A DNA stretch of 64,000 bases from Chrysoperla carnea (taxonomy: Eukaryota > Arthropoda > Insecta > Neuroptera > Chrysopidae). The stretch is taken from the NCBI RefSeq assembly GCF_905475395.1, contig NC_058340.1, positions 70,100,181 through 70,164,180 on the forward strand. The letters run 5' to 3'. Below, one piece after another: positions 45,501 to 58,109 of this stretch. The notes below the pieces were generated by a model that made no database searches, was not told where the DNA came from, and saw only the letters and a list, made by a program, of their open reading frames with translations. Each line of letters begins with the position of its first letter. The stretch's first letter is position 1. The position numbers were made by a program, and so were the translations under genes.

Positions 45501-48185
45501 TCTAAGCGATACAAACTTGGGACTAAAATTAGTATACCTTGATATATATTTCATACACTTGAACAGTATTCTTATAAATTACTATGGTTTCTTCATATCC
45601 ATCTATTTATTTAACTCAAATCTGTTATGATAGTTCTTTGTTAAACCATTAGTTATCACATGGTAAAGTAAATTTCATCCCAATATAATAAGTTTTTTTT
45701 TTGCAGTCAAGTTGAAATTATCGTTGATTTTTCAACAAGTTTCATTTTTAATATGAAAAGATAACAAAAAATGCGTTTTTTTTTTTGTAAGCACAGGTAT
45801 AGAATTTTTATTTACTCAAAAAAATAAAGAATTTCAAAATAAAAACTTTATATAAATAGGTACAATTATTTTGGTTGGGTAATGTTGGCAAAATATATTT
45901 ATATTAAGTGAGGTTAAGTAATAATGGTTTAGATTTAGGTAAGGTTATGTGGCTTTTATTAGAAGGAGGTACACAAAAATGTGCTTATAAATAAAGAACA
46001 CTTTTGTGTTGAATTGAAAGAGATTATAATAATTACTCACCAAAAAAAAAAAAGATTTTTAATTCTTGCATTAAACAAATTCTTTACTACCTGAGAAATA
46101 ATAAAATTACGAGGGAAATAATAAAATATATATGTTTTGACATTTATTGCTATATTCATGTTATGAATTATTTAACAGTCAATTAATTAATTAATAAAAT
46201 TATCAAGATACTTGGAAAAAATATATATTATATGTGTCTGTGATAATATAATTTATTAATGAATTATTTTAAAATCTTTCATTTTAATCTCTGGGTATTT
46301 ATTTTTGGGCTTGTTTTATATAGATAAGAGAGTTATTATTGATAAATTGATTATCTTTTATTTGTATTTATAATTTATTTTTGATACTAAATAAAAACCA
46401 TGTGAGAAAGTTGATAATGATTTTCACACATATGGTTTTGTATATTTGTTGTTTTGTTGTTGGGCTTATCGAACATTTAAAAATAAATATTTAGTGGAAT
46501 TTTAGATAAGAGTTAGGGTACGGTTGTTGTTGTCAATGCGTCAAGTATTTTAGAAAATAAATGTTTATCATAAAGTTAAACGGGAAGGATTTGAAAGTCG
46601 ATGAAACATTTAAAAAAAATATCTGCAATTCTTTGATAGAAAAAGACATTTAAAATGTCAAACATATCTAGAAAATGGTAGATATATTATTTTTTTTTAT
46701 GTTCTCTATGGTGCTAAATAATAATAAAAGAATAACAACTACTTTACGGAATTACATCTATTGTTAGGACTTCAGGAATTACAACTACGTAATTATACAA
46801 ATAAGGAATTAGTTTAATTGAAGTGAAGTTAACAGCGTAACAGAACTGAAATGTTAGGATTAGGCTCAACATGTTGAATAATTAGTAAAGGCTTTTAGAT
46901 TTACAATTGAGATTTCTTCTAAAGTAAAAAAATCCCCATTAAATCTCTAAGGAATCCCATAAAAGGTAACTAACTACTACATAAACAGAAATAATACACC
47001 TTTGTATAATTATTTGCAACGTATTCTTTAACAGAATATTAAAAAAAAAAATCTTAAATAAATAAAAATGGTTATGGTTTGTCTTCTGTTATTCACAGTA
47101 AAATACAGAATGAACAAATAACAAAATTCCACAACAATTTTTTTTCCTTTTTCTTATAAACTTTCTGTAAAAATTCTCACATCTTACACAAATATTTTTG
47201 CATATAAATAAATGAAAAAGAATGATGATTTATTTTTTGTGTATGTATGAATAAAAAAGGTTTTTTTTTTATTCACTTTATTATTATTATTATATTTTTT
47301 GGTATTATTATTACACTGTTTGGACATCTGTACAACGCGTAATATACGTGCATACATATATCGTGAATATTGTATGTATGGATTTATACATTTCGCAGCT
47401 GTTTTTCAAACTTATGTGTACACACATGTGTACACATAGAGTTCTTTTCTTACATAATTAAAACAACTTTATTATTAGGTAGACATAAAGTTTGTTTCTT
47501 TTCATCTTGGTGTAGTTCATTGAGTGTAAAGTAAAGTGTAGTATCTTGCAAAAATAACGAGTATTTTTTACACTGTTGTATACCCAGTGTAAAAAATTGT
47601 TCACCGAGGTACAAAAAGAACATATCTTGTTTTAATAATAATTCACAAATGTATGTGTACACAGATTTTTTTTTTAATGACAACAACTTCTTGTATCTGT
47701 TTCAAGAATAGAGACGACAGAATGGGTATGGCAATCTGTGCGTCTATAAACCTAACCAAACTATGTCTAGAAGTTTTAAATGATTTCGAGGAAATAACTA
47801 TGAGACAAATTTAGAATGATATATGATTGCGGACTAATATATACCCCATTTGAATAACTTAACAACTCTTGATCTTACCGCAGGCTTCCACCAAGTTCTC
47901 AAAGATATCCGAGTAATGGTTGTAAAATTTTCTGAAAGTTACCGTTTCTACACGTTAGTGAAGTCTAATTCGTAGACTGTATATATCAAGTGTATTCGTT
48001 TTAAGAAGCTTTACGGTCAACGCCACTTCTGGCTGGTTGCAACTTGTCTATAAAAAAACTTAATTGATAAACTTAAAACTATTGAATATGTGGTTTTCTA
48101 GAGAAATTTTCTAAATCTCAATTTCTTTTTGTTACAGATTCCAGAAAAATTATCACCATCAGATGGGCGACCACTTAGTATTTAA
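33594..48185 (+). CDS. emc: Extramacrochaetae (Id-family HLH protein lacking a DNA-binding basic region)
   Basis: Two coding exons, 33594-34067 and 48138-48185, join in phase 0 (donor CCG|GTGAGT, acceptor TTGTTACAG|ATT) to give 173 residues ending DGRPLSI. Residues about 35-78 are the HLH: MYISKLKDLVPFMPKNRKLS then KLEVIQNVIDYICDLQTALE, nearly the same as fly Emc and vertebrate Id proteins. These lack a usable basic region and sequester bHLH activators such as proneural proteins and Daughterless. An arginine cluster (RRINRRRR, residues 20-27) lies upstream of the helix but is not a bHLH basic motif. After the HLH the protein is Gln/Asn/Thr/Ser-rich. The intron is 14.07 kb. Reading through the donor would end after VSFSL. 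Confidence 0.95.
34690..35470 (+). mobile_element. LINE 3' fragment (RNase H, TGHC segment, 3' UTR)
   Basis: Encodes the end of an RNase H (CFEKLNRLVLNNKVRLVWVP, GHW, then LAREGS), then GLLTGHC and LNYHFHNMGI on the plus strand near 35100-35150, followed by about 300 bases matching the minus-strand copy at 866-1100. The RNase H has lost the GVKGNE part, and stops interrupt it. Same family as the fragment at 866-1430, dead. It lies just inside the emc intron. Confidence 0.78.
35926..36312. mobile_element. TA-flanked MITE family M, copy C
   Basis: 387 bases between TA duplications, ends TTCGTTGTGTGCGTAGTCAT and CACGCTCGGAGCGAA. It shares with copy D the variant GCGCTTTAAGTGAAAAATTT, absent from A and B, so C and D are the closest pair. 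Inside the emc intron. Confidence 0.88.
43500..43990. repeat. Dispersed repeat family R, copy 3
   Basis: Contains ATTGACGAAGTTAATTATTG, CTGTCTCTAACGGGTTACAA, GGTGATTTTATAAACACCTA and GCGTTACAAACTTGGG in the family order. Open frames here, including one on the minus strand over 43536-43928, are by-products of the repeat. Confidence 0.72.
45070..45570. repeat. Dispersed repeat family R, copy 4
   Basis: Contains ATCTCTTACGATTTACAAGA, TTTTTGAGTTATCGTATTCA, ACCAATTAGGTGATTTAATG and CTTGGGACTAAAATTAGTAT in the family order. Inside the emc intron. Confidence 0.72.
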
Positions 48186-51100
48186 ATCCACAAAAAGTAA
48201 ATTTTAAAAGAAAAACAAACAAATTGTATAATTAACAAAAAAAAATTCATTTTTTCTAAATTATAAAATTCACAAGTCATTTATTTAAAAAGAAATAAAT
48301 AAATAAATATTTTATTAATCACCGACGTTACGCGATTTTTATTAAGAAAAATATTAATATTATTTGTAAAGTGAGATTGATACATATTTAGTATATATAT
48401 TGTGTATTCAAACTAGAAAAAGAGGATATTAAAGAAAACTGTAAAGAATTTTTTTTTCATAAATAATTTCACAAAAAAATATTTTATTCTTAACTTTTTT
48501 TTTGAATATTTATTCTCTATAAGTTTAATAACAAACATTCCTTCTCTTTTTATAAAAAAAAAAAAAAGAGACCTAATAGATAGAGATCAGAAAACGGCTT
48601 TTGAATTTTTGTTTAATATTGTATTAAGCGTTTTCTTGAATACCTCGCAAATTAAAAACACCTTTGAATTTAATTCAACCGTTTTAAACATATTTACGAT
48701 AACAGTAAACAGTTTTTTTTAAAAACAATACCTTGATTACAATTAAATAAAAATTATACTATGTAAAAAAAAAAATAATATATCCTGGTTCCCATAAAAA
48801 ATTATCTTGTAACTGTTCTTTTAAAAAAATAATAATAATATTAACCTCACTTTTTCAATATTAGATGGTATTTCGCGACTACAAATAACTATAGGTGACA
48901 TTGTAATGGCGGTTCAAGAGTGTATAAACATCTATCTCTATGGTATGAACAAACAAAAAACCATAGAACATATAATCAGTTGAAATTCCCCTTTTATTCT
49001 TTAATTGTATGTTCTAAGATAATGTTTACACCCTCTTCTGCATTTCATATTTAAATCGGTAGAGGTCAGCTCAGTATTTTGGAGTCGTGATTAGAAAAAG
49101 GCCGCTTTCCTATTAACAGTTAAATTGTGCAAGTATAATGTTTTTTTATTTTACATAGTAGAATTTTTATGATGAAATAAATTTGTTAAATATCGTAATA
49201 TTGCAAAATTTGAAAAACTGCTGGAGATCTCATTTAAAAAAATATTTTTTTAAATATATTATATTGCACACAGTTTTTGTTTCAAGAATTTCATTTCCAT
49301 GTGTTCAATTTTAAAAATATTAGATGTATAAAAATAGTTCAATGTATTCTCTGTAGATTACCAAATTAAAAAATAAATTATAAATTTTTTTCAGCTGTTT
49401 TTCTCTTGTTTGAATGTCAATGATGACGGTTTACTAGTTATGTTTTAATGTACCTGTGTATTTTTTTTTCTTTTTTAAGTCTGCAATTCAACTTATTTAG
49501 GATTTAGATGCGATTTCAAAACCTACAAATGAAAAAAAACTTTTTCATTAATAAAATTCACGGGTTGTTGTAACAAGCTTTCAAATTATGTTCTCCTAAT
49601 ACCAAATATTAAAAATTCGTTCCACTTCAATATTTTACTGTCATAATTAAATAGTTAGTTCCAGTTGATTAATCATTAACTTCCTTTTATAAATTACACC
49701 ACCAGATAACCACAAATATTACGGACTCAAACCAAAAAAAAAAAAGGTTAAATCAAAACCCTAGTTTATTTAATTTTTTTCATAAAATCATGATTAAACA
49801 AAAATTTAATCAGATCTAACGTGCAATTATTTCTAATCAAGATCAACTTTTAAACCAAAAATTAAAGTAATCATGATTTTATAAAGAAAAAAATGTATAA
49901 GTTGAATTGTATTTTTTTTTTAAATCCATTTTCTTTAAATGACAGAATTAAATAATTATTTTAAATAATTTAAGTAGTACTTTCTGTTTGTTTTTTTTCT
50001 TAATTATAAAAAAAAATTATGTCTTTGTTTTTTGTTCGAATGTTTTATTATTGTGATTAAAAGTTCTATGTACATAATAATTATATAAATATATATAAAA
50101 AAAAATATTTTTAAGAAATTTACGCTATTCAATTTGTATGATCATTGAAACGTCGGCCATGAAAAATAAAGTGATAAATTCTTTTTATATGCATATAAGT
50201 ATCGTGTTAAAACAAGCTTTTATTTATTTATTAACTAATCGCCATCTTGGAAATTTTAATTTTTTGCTCAGATATAATAAATGTCAATTTATTGGGTGCA
50301 TTGAGATGAACCGCGTGATGAAAATTAACATATTTTAATTCTCTCATCGCTAATTTAATCTGAATGCAACCCAATATTCATTCATCATTGTTATTTTTGA
50401 GTATTTTATAAACAGGTGAAGTTTAAATAAAAGCTTGTGAAAAAAATTGATGATGTATTTTTAATTTAAATGCATTCTCTATGATAAAAAAAACAACACA
50501 CTTGATTATGAAATTTCATTAAATGAAATAATATACAAAATTAACAGACACCATATGGTGAGCGCGATTGATTTGACTGACGTTGTGCCGACTACAATGA
50601 TTCCTCTAGATAATTAAGTTTTCTTCTACTGAGTTAATGTTTCTACTCTTTTGTGTTTAGACACATTCCAGTGGTTGAAATTATATAATAATAATATATT
50701 TAAAAGAAAAATGAAAAATGTGTTATTTTGCGATGTGAAGTGAGTGTAATAATTGTCCTTTTATTTAGATCAAACAAAAAAAAGTATAAATATTTAATTT
50801 TTAAGACTTTCCTTTTCTTTTTGAACAGAATTTATTTTGTGTGTGGTTTTTTTTGTTTTGTACGATCTTGATAGATCAATTATAGTTTTCAAATTTTATT
50901 TCTTTTTTTTATATTTTGTAAAATTGTGTATAGCTTCTGTAGATTTCATTGAAGAAAAATTATTAATAATTTTCTATGTCACACCATTTAAGAAAAAAAA
51001 ATGATTTTATTTAAAAAATAAATGTTTTAAATACTAAAAATTAATTTTTTTTTATTTATCCACCATGTTTTTTTTACAGGAAATGTTATCATTATAACAG

Positions 51101-51404
51101 TCCATGTTATATTTGTTATGTTCATGGATTTATTACACATGTATGCATATGGAGTATAAAAATAACTGGAAAAACCTCTGGAACGTTAAGTTTTTTTTAA
51201 AAAAAAAGAAGTGTCGTTTTAAAATAATCAACAGACTACGATAAGAATTTCTAATATTTTTTTTATATATTTTATTTAATTTAAACTTATGATCTTTTCT
51301 GTATTTATCTCTGTATGTTCTTAATAAGTGAGTATGCAGGTGTTATTTTACAATTGAATTATATAAAAATAAATTTTTTCTTGTATTAAATCAAAATCTT
51401 TGTA

Positions 51405-51791
51405 TTCGCTCCGAGCGTGAATTTCGTTTCCATGACAACGATACACTACTTTAATTATAGAATTAATGGATGCATATATAATTGTGTGGATTGCATTGAA
51501 AACTTACATTTAAAATTTAATATTCTTGTTTCACAAATTTAAATAAATAATTACGATAATTAACATTTGAAAAATAATATTTGTACAATTTGATTTCTTA
51601 TTTTCACAATTTTTAATGCATTAAGTTTAATTAATTAGTGTTTTTCAATCATTTTAATTTGACAGTTTCTATATCATTAACATGTAAATAATTGCAAATT
51701 AGTCATAACAGCCCACTTTATCTCCAAAATTTTTCACTTAAAGCGCTGGCATCGATTTTATTATCCCTACCATGACTACGCACACAACGAA
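51405..51791. mobile_element. TA-flanked MITE family M, copy D (inverted)
   Basis: 387 bases between TA duplications, in the opposite orientation to copies A-C. It is almost identical to copy C, including TTATCTCCAAAATTTTTCAC and AAAGCGCTGGCATCGATTTT. It lies 3.2 kb downstream of the emc stop. Confidence 0.88.
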
Positions 51792-52512
51792 TAAAAGAAT
51801 TTTTTTCTTTACAATTTTAAAAGAATCCATGGGAATTAACGTAAAGATAATTAGGTAGCTTTATTTTGATAGCCTATAGCAGAAATATGGATGTTTTAAA
51901 GTTAACTGAGATTTTTAATCAGATAAGTGAGATTGGATATTACTGTCTCTTTTCTTTGTTTTTAATGCATTGAAACAAAAGATAGACGGACCTCCACCAA
52001 TCCGAAAATATTTTTATTTCCTCATCGATTCACTTTTCAATCCGACAGAAACAAATGTGATGGGATTAACTTTACAAAAGTGGATGTAATTGTAGGAGTA
52101 CTGGACGCACTTGACATTGTTAAACCCGGATACACTTTTTGCGACATCTCTGAATAGCTGCACTCGCGTCTAACGATAGTGAGAATCACTCCATAGTATA
52201 AAACAAAGTCGCTTCCGACTGTCTGCTGTTCGTATGTTTGCTTAGAACTTTAAAACCATGCAACGGATTTTAATGCGATTTTTTTAAAATAGAGTGAGTA
52301 GAGAAACACGAATAATTTTAGAGGTTTCTTCTTTCATTCTATAGTATATTTAGTATCAGCACTCGTACGAAGCCAGGGCAGCTCGCTTGTAGTTTATAAC
52401 TCACTAGAACCGAATTTATTTCATCATTAAAAACAAAAGCCCCACATAATTATATATACGTTTACATAGAGGTTAAAACCACTTGCATATAGATTTTCAT
52501 AAAACTTTTCAA

Positions 52513-52725
52513 ATAGATGCTACATTGTTTAAAGCTTTTTGTTAACCATAGAGAAGGTACAGAGTTTTTAAATGTATTTTCATGTGACTTTTCTAAAAGA
52601 TGCTACATTGTTTTAAGTAATTTTAACCATAGAGAAGGTTAAAGAGTTGTTAAATACATTTTCATGTGACATTTTTATAGATGCTACATTGTTTTAACTA
52701 TAGAGAATGTTAAAAAATTAAAAAG
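52513..52725. repeat. Minisatellite, about 82-base unit, 2.5 copies
   Basis: AGATGCTACATTGTTT recurs at about 52515, 52598 and 52679. The first two are followed by AACCATAGAGAAGGT and TTTTCATGTGAC; the third is truncated after ACTATAGAGAATGTTAAA. Confidence 0.8.
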
Positions 52726-54357
52726 GGTAGTTAGTTAAAACGATAATAAAACTACCTCAGAGCAGTAACAATAATTATTAAAGAAAAATGCATAAAGCTA
52801 TTAAAAAAAATCACAATACATAAAGGTAGGTAAAATAAAAACGATTAAAATTCTTTATGACTCTTTGGCTACAACAAGAATATTGTTTTTCTGTTCTTCA
52901 CTTCACATCAATAATAAATATCACATCTATCTCCATCGTTATATGTTCGTTCCTACGTTGTTATAAGGCTAAAAGCTGAGTACAATATTATTTTATTTTA
53001 TTTTATATTCATATTGTGTTGTTCCATAATAATATTAAATATAATATACAACACAGCCAGTGTTTTGTTACTAAATAAAATAATCTGTGTATGTATGTAT
53101 GTATGTATGTGTGTGAGACATAGTTTTCAAAAAATGTAAGAGTGCAGGTGTTACTCAGACATGGTGGCGCCGGTTCGCATTCTTTAAGTTGTATATTATA
53201 AAGACTACATACATACCTACACACGTGCATTGATCACACACAACAACTTTGTGTTGAACAAATCAGTGGCGATGGTATTTCGTATATTACTAGTTAGTTA
53301 GTAGAGGTTTTATATAAGTTTCTTGTTGAATGTTGCTTTATAGAAATTATACAGAGTTGTAAGGGATCAGAGAAGTTAGGTACATTGTTATTTGACTAGA
53401 CTTCAATTCCCCAACGGGAAAATAACTGATGACGTCAGTCAATATGGCAGACATTAATAAAGACTGAGCTACTTTTTTATTAGACAGTCCAGTCATACAT
53501 TTAAACAACATTGTTGCATATTACTATGGTTTCTTAATATTGATCTATTTATTAACCGCCTGTTAAACAATAATGTAATTAATTTGACGTTTTGATGTGT
53601 GTTCGAAATTTGTCGCCATTTATTGTAAAATACTTGCTGAAGTTTTACGAAAAAAATAGGGCTTTATATAGGATTTCAGACTACCATGAGAAATACTCGA
53701 CAAATCGTCAATATTGGGTCAATATTACTCTGTACGTCAGTATCCCTGAAGAGGTTCAGCAAATTGTAAAAAAAAAAAATGAGAAATTTCAGTAGATGAC
53801 GTAGGTTTGACCCAAAAAATACAAAAATCGTTTTCATTTAATGGTAGGAGGAAAAGTTTCTAAGATATCGTGAGAAAATCCCTTGTGATAAGTTATTACC
53901 CGAATCGATTATAGGTGTAATATCTTTTATTACTATAGCTTATGTCTAGCCAAATAATGCATTGTCGATTTCTTTTATGCTTAGGACGTACATATAGATG
54001 TTTTGTATAGTGGTGCTATGTAGTCGGATCTCATGAGCTATTACAATATTGGTTGTAATAGTGATGGTATATTACAGAACTTCTCGGAAAGATCAATATT
54101 ACTAAGACGCCATTTTGGAATGGAAAAAATATGTATAAACAAATCCTGAATTAATAAGCCTTTTGGAGTCTTTAATTTATTTGTTTGAAATCTGAAACAG
54201 GACAATTCATTTCAAAACAGCAGAAATGGGGATCAAAAAGATAAGGGACTTTGCTTTGGAAGATAGAAAATGTCAAAAGAATTAGAAAATAGGTTAAGTC
54301 TGTGAAATTAGGATAATAGGGGAGCATCGATCTTTCGAATAATGACGCGAAATATAA

Positions 54358-54785
54358 CACTTAAGAGAACAGAAAAGAATATAATTGTTAAAGGTTTTTG
54401 CAGCAGTGGAAGAAAAAGGATTCTTTAAAACAGGCATGGGCGAGTTATTTTAAGTCGAAGTCACCATTGTTATAACTTTATTGTGTCTCTTTATCCAAGT
54501 CCGCATTGCTCATAGAGGAGGAAACGAGACGGGTATACGACTCTTCTACCTATCTTAGTTTCTATTATAGTAATGAGATAGGTAGAAAACAAATGTTGTC
54601 TCTTTGTCTTACTCGTATTTTTGGTTGTCACTGGTTAGGCTGCCACTGTCTTACTCGTATTTTAGATACAGAAGTTTGAGGGACTTCTGCAAGCCACGTT
54701 TGCCCATGCCTGCACTTAAGAGAACTGAAAAGAATGTAATTCCTAGAGGTTTTTGCAGCGGTGAAAGAAAAAAGATTCTTTAAAA
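54358..54785. mobile_element. hAT-like MITE (54431-54712) between two copies of a 73-base repeat
   Basis: The element has inverted ends CAGGCATGGGCGAGTT / AACGTTTGCCCATGCCTG-type (CAGGCATGGGC common to both), as in hAT MITEs. A relative without ends is seen at 38000-38225. Immediately outside, the DNA CACTTAAGAGAAC(A/T)GAAAAGAAT through TTTTTGCAGC to GATTCTTTAAAA occurs at 54358-54430 and again at 54713-54785, same orientation, with several mismatches. Confidence 0.75.
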
Positions 54786-57119
54786 AGAATCAGAATCATT
54801 TAGATGATTGTACTTCCGAGAAGTGTAAAAAGAGAAGCGTCACATAATTTTTGGTCCCATCATTATAATATAGAACACACAAAGATGCTGTAGCTTATAA
54901 AATGAATACGGACGGTTTAGCTTCATACTCACAGAGAGTTACATATAGTATACACTGAAATGATAGACTGACCAGTTGATGTAAACGTTGTTGACCTCCC
55001 TCGACTCAGCGTGATATCATAAAGTAACACACCTACTAGTTCTTTGGTTCTCTGGCTTTAAAAAAAATACAAAATGCCTATCTATCTTGTTTGTTGTCCC
55101 TTTACCACCTGACTTTATTTAATTTTTTTTTTATATATACATACTTTTTCAAAGTCTATTATGTTACAAAAAAAATGTAATATGGTTTGCATGTTACAGC
55201 AAGTCTCCAAACACCAAAATCCAATACCAAATCAAACGATAATGTAGTCGAGTCGGAATTGTTTTTAAAAAAATCGTTACAAAATTTTAATGTTAACTTT
55301 TAATCTGACAATATATTTCACTCATGGATTATTTTGTTAAAGCTTTATTAGACATATAGACAGACATTTTTACCTCTCCAGATTTGATCGGAAGACTCTA
55401 GAAATCGTGTAGTTTATCCTGGCTGCCAGGTAAATTATACAATTCTGATCAACTTTTATTTCTCTAGAATATTTTTCCCTGTTTACTCGATATCTTGTTA
55501 ATTCTCGATACCTTGCTGGCTAATGACGAAAAATAGACCCACAATCAAAAAATGTACCGCTTAGAAAAAAAACAGGCTGGAGAAATAATATTAACATTTA
55601 ATTTTGTTCACTAAGCAATTTTTATATCATATCTGTAATAAAATTGCCTATAAATAAAAAACAAGTAAATTAATATTGATAGCACTCATTCATATTTTGT
55701 CTAGCCTATTTTTGGCTACGAAATTCCTCAAGGTTCGAGCTAGTTTATTTTAATTTTTAATTATTAAACAACTGGGTACACAAAATATCTATCCGGTGAC
55801 GTTTAGTTTTTTTTTTAACTGCCTTGTGCTAAATATATAATAATAAATCGGTTGCAAAAATCTACCAAATACGAAAATCTGTCGTGCCTATTAAATCAAT
55901 CCTAAAAAATTACTAAAGATACCGAGATATAATTTTTATTTTCCTTGATTTAGTTATCATTATAAGGCAGTTAATACGGCTATACGAAAAAAGCAAAAAA
56001 TAGTGAAAATACATTTCTCAATCAGTAGGCAATAGATAATACATCCTTGTAAAGTTTGTGTATAAATTTACAAATTAATGTGATATTTATCAAAGTAGTT
56101 TATAATAAATCAATGCTGTATTTAACAATAATAAAGCATAGAAATTATTTTCTGGGCAACGGGCATTAAGTAGTTTTTAAAAAAATAACAATTGCGCTTA
56201 GACTATAGTACCCAACAAAAGCGATACAATTGCCTGAGTGCGTTGTTTAGAAAATTGTTTAATTTAATTTTTTATTATGTTTTTTGATAGTTTTATATTG
56301 ATTTTTATGATCTTTCACAGTGTGAAAACAAAAATTAATAATTATTATTCCGTATTTAAAAAGGTAATCCCGCCCATTATAATATGATTTTATTTATTAT
56401 TTATGTGTGAGACTGAGAGTGACTGACTGACTGTAATATGGTGTTTTGTCTTTTTTTGTTGTTGTTGTAAAGAAATACGTCTCCAAAGAGGGGTGCAGAG
56501 AGATAATGTCTCTTACATATTATATAGTCGGCAATTAGATAAGAATTTGAAAAGATAAGAAATGTTGGAATTCGAAATGCGAGTAGAACAAATATTGTTG
56601 AGAAGTATTTCTTAAAGACTAAGTCATCTCATAAAAGTTGAAAAATGAAAAAGGGGTATTTATGGACTTCTGAGAATTGGGTTCTGATCGAGAATGTTTA
56701 AGAAGGCGAAGAAATAAAAAATAAATCAAAGCAGTTCTAGAAATCACTCTTTCTTGACCAAAAACGTTCAAAATGTCTTGAAGAGAAATAAATCAGAAGC
56801 TCCCAGCGATTTGTTTAAACGTTGCTCGAGGACGTTTAAACAAATAATGATTATTATCATTTGTTTTCCGATTTCCATTATTAAAGTGGCTCGGCTGTCA
56901 CGTGACTAGTCAATTAGTCAACTTGTATGACGTAAATTAAAAAAAATGCTCTAAAAATATCGTAAACTAGACAATTTATATGACTTTTTACAAATTTTCT
57001 TCATGATAAAAACTTTTTTGAAACTTATTCACCGATTAATTTTTGTACAATTAACATTATTGTAAGTTTCTTAAATAAACTTAAATAACGTAAGTAACGT
57101 ATAGATAAGTATTATATCA

Positions 57120-57960
57120 TAATATGTCAAAGGTGGAGATGTGGGTAGCCCAGTTGCCTCCGGTTACAGAGTACCCCGCTTCGTACCTAGCCTTGTCCCG
57201 ATTAATTTTTAATTAAATAAGGTATTATGCCGAGAGAATGTTATTTTTTTAGATAATTGTTCTGGGAACCAAAAGCGACAAATAAGTAAGAGGTATATTT
57301 TATGTTATTTTAATTCCCACCCCCTGACAGACGAGTGATTTATGACATAAATAGGAAAGTGGGTAAAAGAATATGTTCTCCTATTACAAAATCTTATAAA
57401 ATTTCATTTGACAATAATAAATTTTATCATGAACAAACAAAAAAGCAAGCAAAATAAGTATTTTTTTAATATTTTGTAATAGGCGAATATGTTATAAAAA
57501 AGTGGGATAAAATATATAACATATTCTCCTGTTACAAAATTTCAAATTTTGTTCTCAACGAGCGATTTTTTTATAATTACAAATTTTATTATTTTGTAAT
57601 AGGAGAATATGAGTAAGATAAGCCATTTGACATGTTCTCCTATTAAAAAGTGCCAAATTTTAGCATAACCAAGTCATTCTTGTACATATTTTGTAACAGG
57701 ACAACATGATTTTAAATGATTTATTTAAATTCCCACCCCCTGACAGAATAGTGATTTATGACATATGTATAACTGATGTTATTTATAGCCAGAGGGCGGA
57801 GTATACAGATAATTTAAACTATAAAAGAGTGGAAAATTTTTAACAACAGGAAAAATTCATTTAATTTAAAAGTAAAAAATGTTAACCACACCACGATACG
57901 AACCAGCGTACATTAGTTTCGAAGGCTAGTGCTATATCCACACAACCATCCGTCTTATTA
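57120..57960. repeat. Complex repeat with tRNA-like arms and alternating hairpin motifs
   Basis: The right edge read on the minus strand (GTGGATATAGCACTAGCCTT near 57945 and GGTTCGTATCGTGG near 57893) resembles the A and B boxes of a tRNA-derived SINE; the left edge near 57140-57190 has similar, inverted features. Inside, ATTCCCACCCCCTGACAGA and GTGATTTATGACATA occur at 57314-57349 and 57729-57765. Between them, a 20-base motif alternates in orientation six times (listed as a finding). Identity of the element is unknown. Confidence 0.5.
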
Positions 57961-58109
57961 CTAATCATATAATTAACTTGATACTTACCTTTACTAAATA
58001 ATTAATTAATTGATAATTTTGTTCTGAAAGAAAGAACGGGATAGAAAATCTAAAAAATAAAACAAAATTTAAAGTATATAACGATTTTTATTTATTTAAT
58101 GGTTTTATT

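Larger units (their letters stand above)
34068..48137. other. emc intron, 14 kb
   Basis: AT-rich. It holds a LINE fragment (34690-35470), MITE M copy C (35926-36312), copies of family R (43500, 45070), and pairs of short dispersed repeats: CGGGATAACATTCTTTTTGT-type at 40196 with a relative near 42876, and GAAGTCGCCATTGTTATAAC at 38016 with a relative at 54460. A 47-base tandem pair lies at 38943-39036 (TTTGACATTACCATAAA and TACAGATTTCTGTAAAA). A Helitron-like start (TCTATATATTATAAATGCGA) is at 38769. About 37640-37880 looks like a worn LINE tail. No conserved exon, tRNA or other gene was seen; long T and A runs are common. Confidence 0.55.
48186..58109. other. emc 3' UTR and spacer to the convergent NANS gene
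   Basis: AT-rich; the first few kb after the emc stop are probably its AU-rich 3' UTR, with many AATAAA-type signals (for example near 48296), so the end cannot be fixed. Contents listed separately: MITE M copy D, an 82-base minisatellite, a hAT-like MITE with repeated flanks, and the hairpin array near 57371. A (TATG)n run is at about 53090-53110. A Helitron-like tail (CGTACGAAGCCAGGGCAGCT) is at about 52364. No further gene was recognised; a frame at 53592-53795 shows no family likeness. Confidence 0.55.

Noticed and set aside
57371-57708. Regularly spaced repeats as a CRISPR array
   Set aside because: The motif alternates in orientation, spacing is uneven, and the genome is an animal's.
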